DNA of 64,000 bases from Acrasis kona (taxonomy: Eukaryota > Heterolobosea > Eutetramitea > Acrasida > Acrasidae). The translations under genes were made by a program, and so were the position numbers. Of the stretch, positions 61,501 to 64,000 are shown piece by piece. Every line of letters starts with the position of its first letter. Positions within the stretch are counted from its first letter, which is position 1. The notes beneath the pieces are model-generated. The model searched no databases and was not told the DNA's origin. It saw only the letters and a program-made list of their open reading frames with translations. Location: the NCBI GenBank assembly GCA_026419775.2, contig JAOPGA020001789.1, positions 1-64,000 on the forward strand, given 5' to 3'.

Positions 61501-61662
61501 CAACACTGCGTCTTCATGCCTGCAAATATTGCAAGCCAAGCTCTTACACCAGATATCATCTCTCAAATAATGTTCTCTGATAACCCTTACTACATTCCCC
61601 TTCTTGTTGAGCTTTGAAAAAGCCTTGACCTTCTTGACTTGGTCTTCCTTTTTGTTGTTCAT
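58498..61662 (-). CDS. DIS3: Exosome ribonuclease DIS3/Rrp44
   Basis: At least six introns split this gene; phase joins give about 1,000 residues from the ATG at 61,662. The N-terminus has IREHYLRDDIWC and CNIC, the CR3 zinc motif. The PIN nuclease domain follows (YIIPSVDVSMKYLDILEECQ, NNQERCSILFANEHSVETYT, NDRAVVIVSEWYSKHL). Then come cold-shock domains (EEHLPLDVMESGISKGT, NRAVHDDVVCVQILPKEQW), the RNB domain with SIDPIGCEDIDDALSVR holding the catalytic Asp cluster, and HYTHFTSPIRRYADIIVHRQ, then an S1 domain. It degrades RNA 3'-5' in the exosome, with an endonuclease in PIN. A further intron (GTGCCAGC...GCAAG at about 58.56-58.6 kb) would end the protein QNQR; otherwise the frame stops at 58,498. 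The C-terminus is not certain. Confidence 0.95.
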
Positions 61663-61904
61663 GACTTTGTCACCTTTTACAATAAAAAAAGTCGAAAATG
61701 CTTCGAAAACATCTTCAGTCTTTTGGTATTATTATTTAAAAGCTGCAGTCTTTTGTTATGACTAGCCGTTCAGCGGATGATCTGCATTTCTCATATAATT
61801 TTAATATAATAGTGTTACAATGAGGCCCACCAATCGATAATTTCCTCAACCTGAGTGAAAATTGCAAACTTGAAAACTTTTCGTCAAAACCAAATAACAC
61901 CATC

Positions 61905-62499
61905 ATGGCTTCAAAAAGAGGTAAGGAAATATTTTCACACACCGTATGGATTGTATGAGGACACACAGCGATACAATTGTACACACTTTGTTTATATTCC
62001 TGTGATTAATTATATTTGCTTGTGAAACTTTCTACATTCCAACGTTGTGTTTGCATGTGAACAAAATACTTACCTGTGTTATTTTTTAGGAAGAGCTGGA
62101 GCAACGGGTAGCAAATTCAGAATCTCAGTCGGTTTGCCAGTCGGTGCCGTTATGAACTGCGCAGATAACTCTGGAGCTAAGAACTTATACATTATCTCAG
62201 TCAGAACTGTACAAGGTCGTCTAAACAGATTACCTGCCGCTTCTCTTGGAGACATGGTTATGGCCACAGTCAAGAAGGGAAAGCCAGAATTGAGAAAGAA
62301 GGTCATGCCTGCAGTCGTTGTCAGACAAAGAAAACCATGGAGGAGAAAGGACGGTACTTTCATCTTCTTCGAGGATAACGCTGGTGTCATTGTGAACCCC
62401 AAGGGAGAAATGAAGGGATCCGCTATTGCCGGACCTGTTGCCAAGGAGTGTGCTGATTTATGGCCAAAGATTTCATCATCAGCTGGTTCAATCGTATAA
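61905..62499 (+). CDS. RPL23: Ribosomal protein L23 (uL14)
   Basis: Exon 1 (61905-61920) encodes only MASKR plus one base. After a 169-nt intron, exon 2 (62090-62499) continues [40 protein letters not shown], the signature [40 protein letters not shown], and ends AGSIV. Total about 141 residues, the usual length. It is a core large-subunit protein at the subunit interface. The tiny first exon plus long intron is a common ribosomal-protein-gene layout. The intron is by far the longest in the window. Confidence 0.97.
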
Positions 62500-62861
62500 A
62501 TTACAACAAGTTAAAAAACTACTTTTATTTACTATTATTCTTTCTTATCTTGATGTGCACTATGAGTTTGAATATTCAACAACTTTCTTGATGTTCGTTA
62601 CAAACCATCTTATTGAATTACATCTCTTTAGAAGTGCCGAGTGCAATACCCTCTGCATAAGATTACTTACTACTCATTAAGTTACAGAGATGCATGCTTC
62701 GCTACAGATTGAGCGCAATTCTTAATTATTCGCAGCATCGAAACGCATGCTCAAATGTTCACACATACATGTCTTATGGTGTTCAAAATTATGTTCTCAA
62801 AACTCCTTTGTTTAAAAATAAATTTTTAGTAGGTTGACTTCCATCACTGAAAGAAAACAAT
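62500..62861. other. Intergenic, no gene seen
   Basis: About 360 bp between RPL23 and UFD1, AT-rich, with no convincing open frame or RNA. It holds the RPL23 3' flank and the UFD1 promoter (a run of AATAAATTTTTAG near 62,815 is AT-rich but not specific). Confidence 0.4.
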
Positions 62862-63918
62862 ATGAACACGTTTAACGGGGTAAGGATTGATACCTTCCAA
62901 AGACAATATAGAGTTTATTCAGGAGCATTTTGTGGGAAGAGTCACATAGATAATGGAGGAAAAAGTAAATAATCAACGTTTCTTGATACTAACATCTGAT
63001 CAGTAATTCTTCCCACCTCGGCTCTTGACGAGATTGCAAGACTCAATATCGTATATCCAATGTTGTTCAAGATAACAAACAACAAACACAGCACCCACAC
63101 CCATTGTGGAGTACTTGAGTTCTCTGCAGAGGAGGGCAGAGTGTACATACCGTTCTGGATGCAGGTATGATTTAAATGAAAGGTCACGCCATTAATGACT
63201 TAAATAGGAACATTTACGTTTAAATCCTGGACAAATGGTCACAGTAACGAGCGCCACTTTGCCCAAGGGAACATTTGTAAAACTAAGGCCACAGCAAAAG
63301 GCGTTCATAGAGGTCAGCGATCCGAAAGCAGTTTTGGAACAAAAGTTGAGGAACTTTTCATGCCTCACAAAGGGCGATACAATCATGATCAACTACAACA
63401 GCCAGAACTATTTGATCGACATTACAGAAGTGGCCACGCCAAGCGGCCAATGTAGCGCCGTTAGTATTGTAGAAACTGATGTTAGCGTGGAATTCGAGCG
63501 TCCGCTGGACATGCCTCCAAGTCCAGTCAAAACTGCACCCACCGAAGATGTGTTCCAAATTCCAATTCCAGTCAAGAAAAAGAAATCACAAGAGAAGGAG
63601 GAGGAAAAGGAGGAACCCAAATTTGTACCCTTCCAAGCAGGTGGTAGGAGACTGGATGGGAAGAGCATCAAGATGGGAAGCAGTCCACCAGTCAAACAAG
63701 GAGTGCCTCCACCCGCTGAGACCAAACCTGCACCCACCACCACCACCACCACACAACCACCATCGACAGGTGGAGGAGGAATGGTATTTGGAAGCAGCAA
63801 AAAAACACCTTCCACTACATCGACGACTGCTGCGAAACCACCTGTAAAGAAGGAGGAGGAGAAGCCTCAAGAAAAAAAGTTTAATGCATTTTCAGGTCAA
63901 GGCAGATCATTAAAATAA
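62862..63918 (+). CDS. UFD1: UFD1, ubiquitin-fusion degradation adaptor of Cdc48/p97
   Basis: Three exons, 62862-62964, 63004-63164 and 63208-63918, give 324 residues. Exon 1 carries [20 protein letters not shown] with GGK. Exon 2 is [40 protein letters not shown] and FWMQ. Exon 3 is [40 protein letters not shown] and GDTIMINYN. This is the complete UFD1 double-psi barrel domain, which binds ubiquitin and partners Npl4. The tail is Lys/Pro/Thr-rich and has two [15 protein letters not shown] / [12 protein letters not shown] elements, the SHP boxes that bind Cdc48/p97. All splice phases fit, so exons 1-2, which look like empty DNA, are secure. Confidence 0.95.
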
Positions 63919-63923
63919 AAAAT

Positions 63924-64000
63924 TTAATCGTCCCATTCATCTTCGTTTTCATCTTCTTCGTCTTCCTTGTGATCAATCTTGGACATGGCCGCAAATAATG
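63924..64000 (-). CDS. Acidic C-terminus of a gene running off the right edge
   Basis: The last 25 codons of a minus-strand gene: LFAAMSKIDHKEDEEDENED then EWDD and a TAA at 63,926-63,924. Only the tail is present. Such Asp/Glu tails occur in many chaperones and nuclear proteins; no identification is possible. Confidence 0.55.
   Translation of the reverse strand, partial: LFAAMSKIDHKEDEEDENEDEWDD

Noticed and set aside
62942-63187. Minus-strand frame with a hydrophobic segment, apparently a small membrane protein
   Set aside because: It covers the newly recognised first two exons of UFD1, which match the family exactly, so this is a shadow.
1-64000. tRNA or rRNA genes
   Set aside because: I looked for T-arm like GTTCAAATC/GTTCGAATC boxes; the few hits (for example near 15,020, 37,550 and 51,008) lie in coding or lack A-box partners and acceptor stems.

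Overview
This 64 kb window is nuclear DNA of a gene-dense, AT-rich unicellular eukaryote. About 48 genes lie on both strands, often with fewer than 100 bp between them. Most are split by very short GT-AG introns (about 35-75 nt), and several small genes only appear once these introns are removed. Core eukaryotic genes are present: nucleoporin Nup62, Pelota, the exosome nuclease Dis3/Rrp44, ribosomal proteins uL30 (L7) and uL14 (L23), UFD1, PSMD9, MOZART1, TON2/PPP2R3C and BCKDH E1-alpha. A giant EGF/jacalin-like receptor, a GH5 glucanase beside an expansin-like protein, and a saposin-like secreted protein point to an amoeboid protist. A heterolobosean (Naegleria/Acrasis type) is my best guess and a dictyostelid the main alternative. 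The assignment is inference from gene content.

Layout. 0-5 kb: end of an acidic nuclear protein, an unusual Rho GTPase, a beta-propeller protein, an LYR protein and Nup62. 5.1-10 kb: one long seven-exon gene (ARM-like, coiled coil, IQ). 10-12.8 kb: PSMD9, a small membrane protein, Pelota and a hidden LITAF-domain gene. 13.2-22.8 kb: a GPI-type repeat protein, a 1.2 kb gene-poor stretch, then an adhesion receptor of about 2,500 residues. 23-30 kb: hidden MOZART1, the small subunit of serine palmitoyltransferase and an EFCAB11-like gene, a lysine-rich nuclear protein, an RGS protein, FIBP, a free-standing flavodoxin and a DJ-1/PfpI protein. 30-39.8 kb: an MFS transporter, a 1,449-residue sacsin/NO VEIN-type ATPase, an acyl-protein thioesterase with an extra N-terminus, and BCKDHA. 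39.8-45 kb: an accessory region with secreted wall-active proteins, a degenerate ORF cluster, a pair of diverged tandem paralogs and a cryptic two-exon gene. 45-54 kb: a TPR-like protein, small membrane and unknown proteins, a RecB-type nuclease, the saposin-like gene and a membrane-anchored penicillin-amidase homologue that lacks its catalytic Ser. 54-64 kb: a disordered protein, PPP2R3C, RPL7, DIS3, RPL23, UFD1 and the acidic C-terminus of another gene.

There is no sign of operons, prokaryotic elements, CRISPR, tRNA or intact transposons. Several otherwise good genes (8.42 kb, 21.31 kb, 42.06 kb, 57.6-57.7 kb) carry one-base frameshifts, some in homopolymers, and there is one N inside a T-run at 56,642. 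The uncorrected assembly therefore probably contains indel errors. All spliced models were built by hand from reading-frame continuity and GT-AG sites, not from transcripts.
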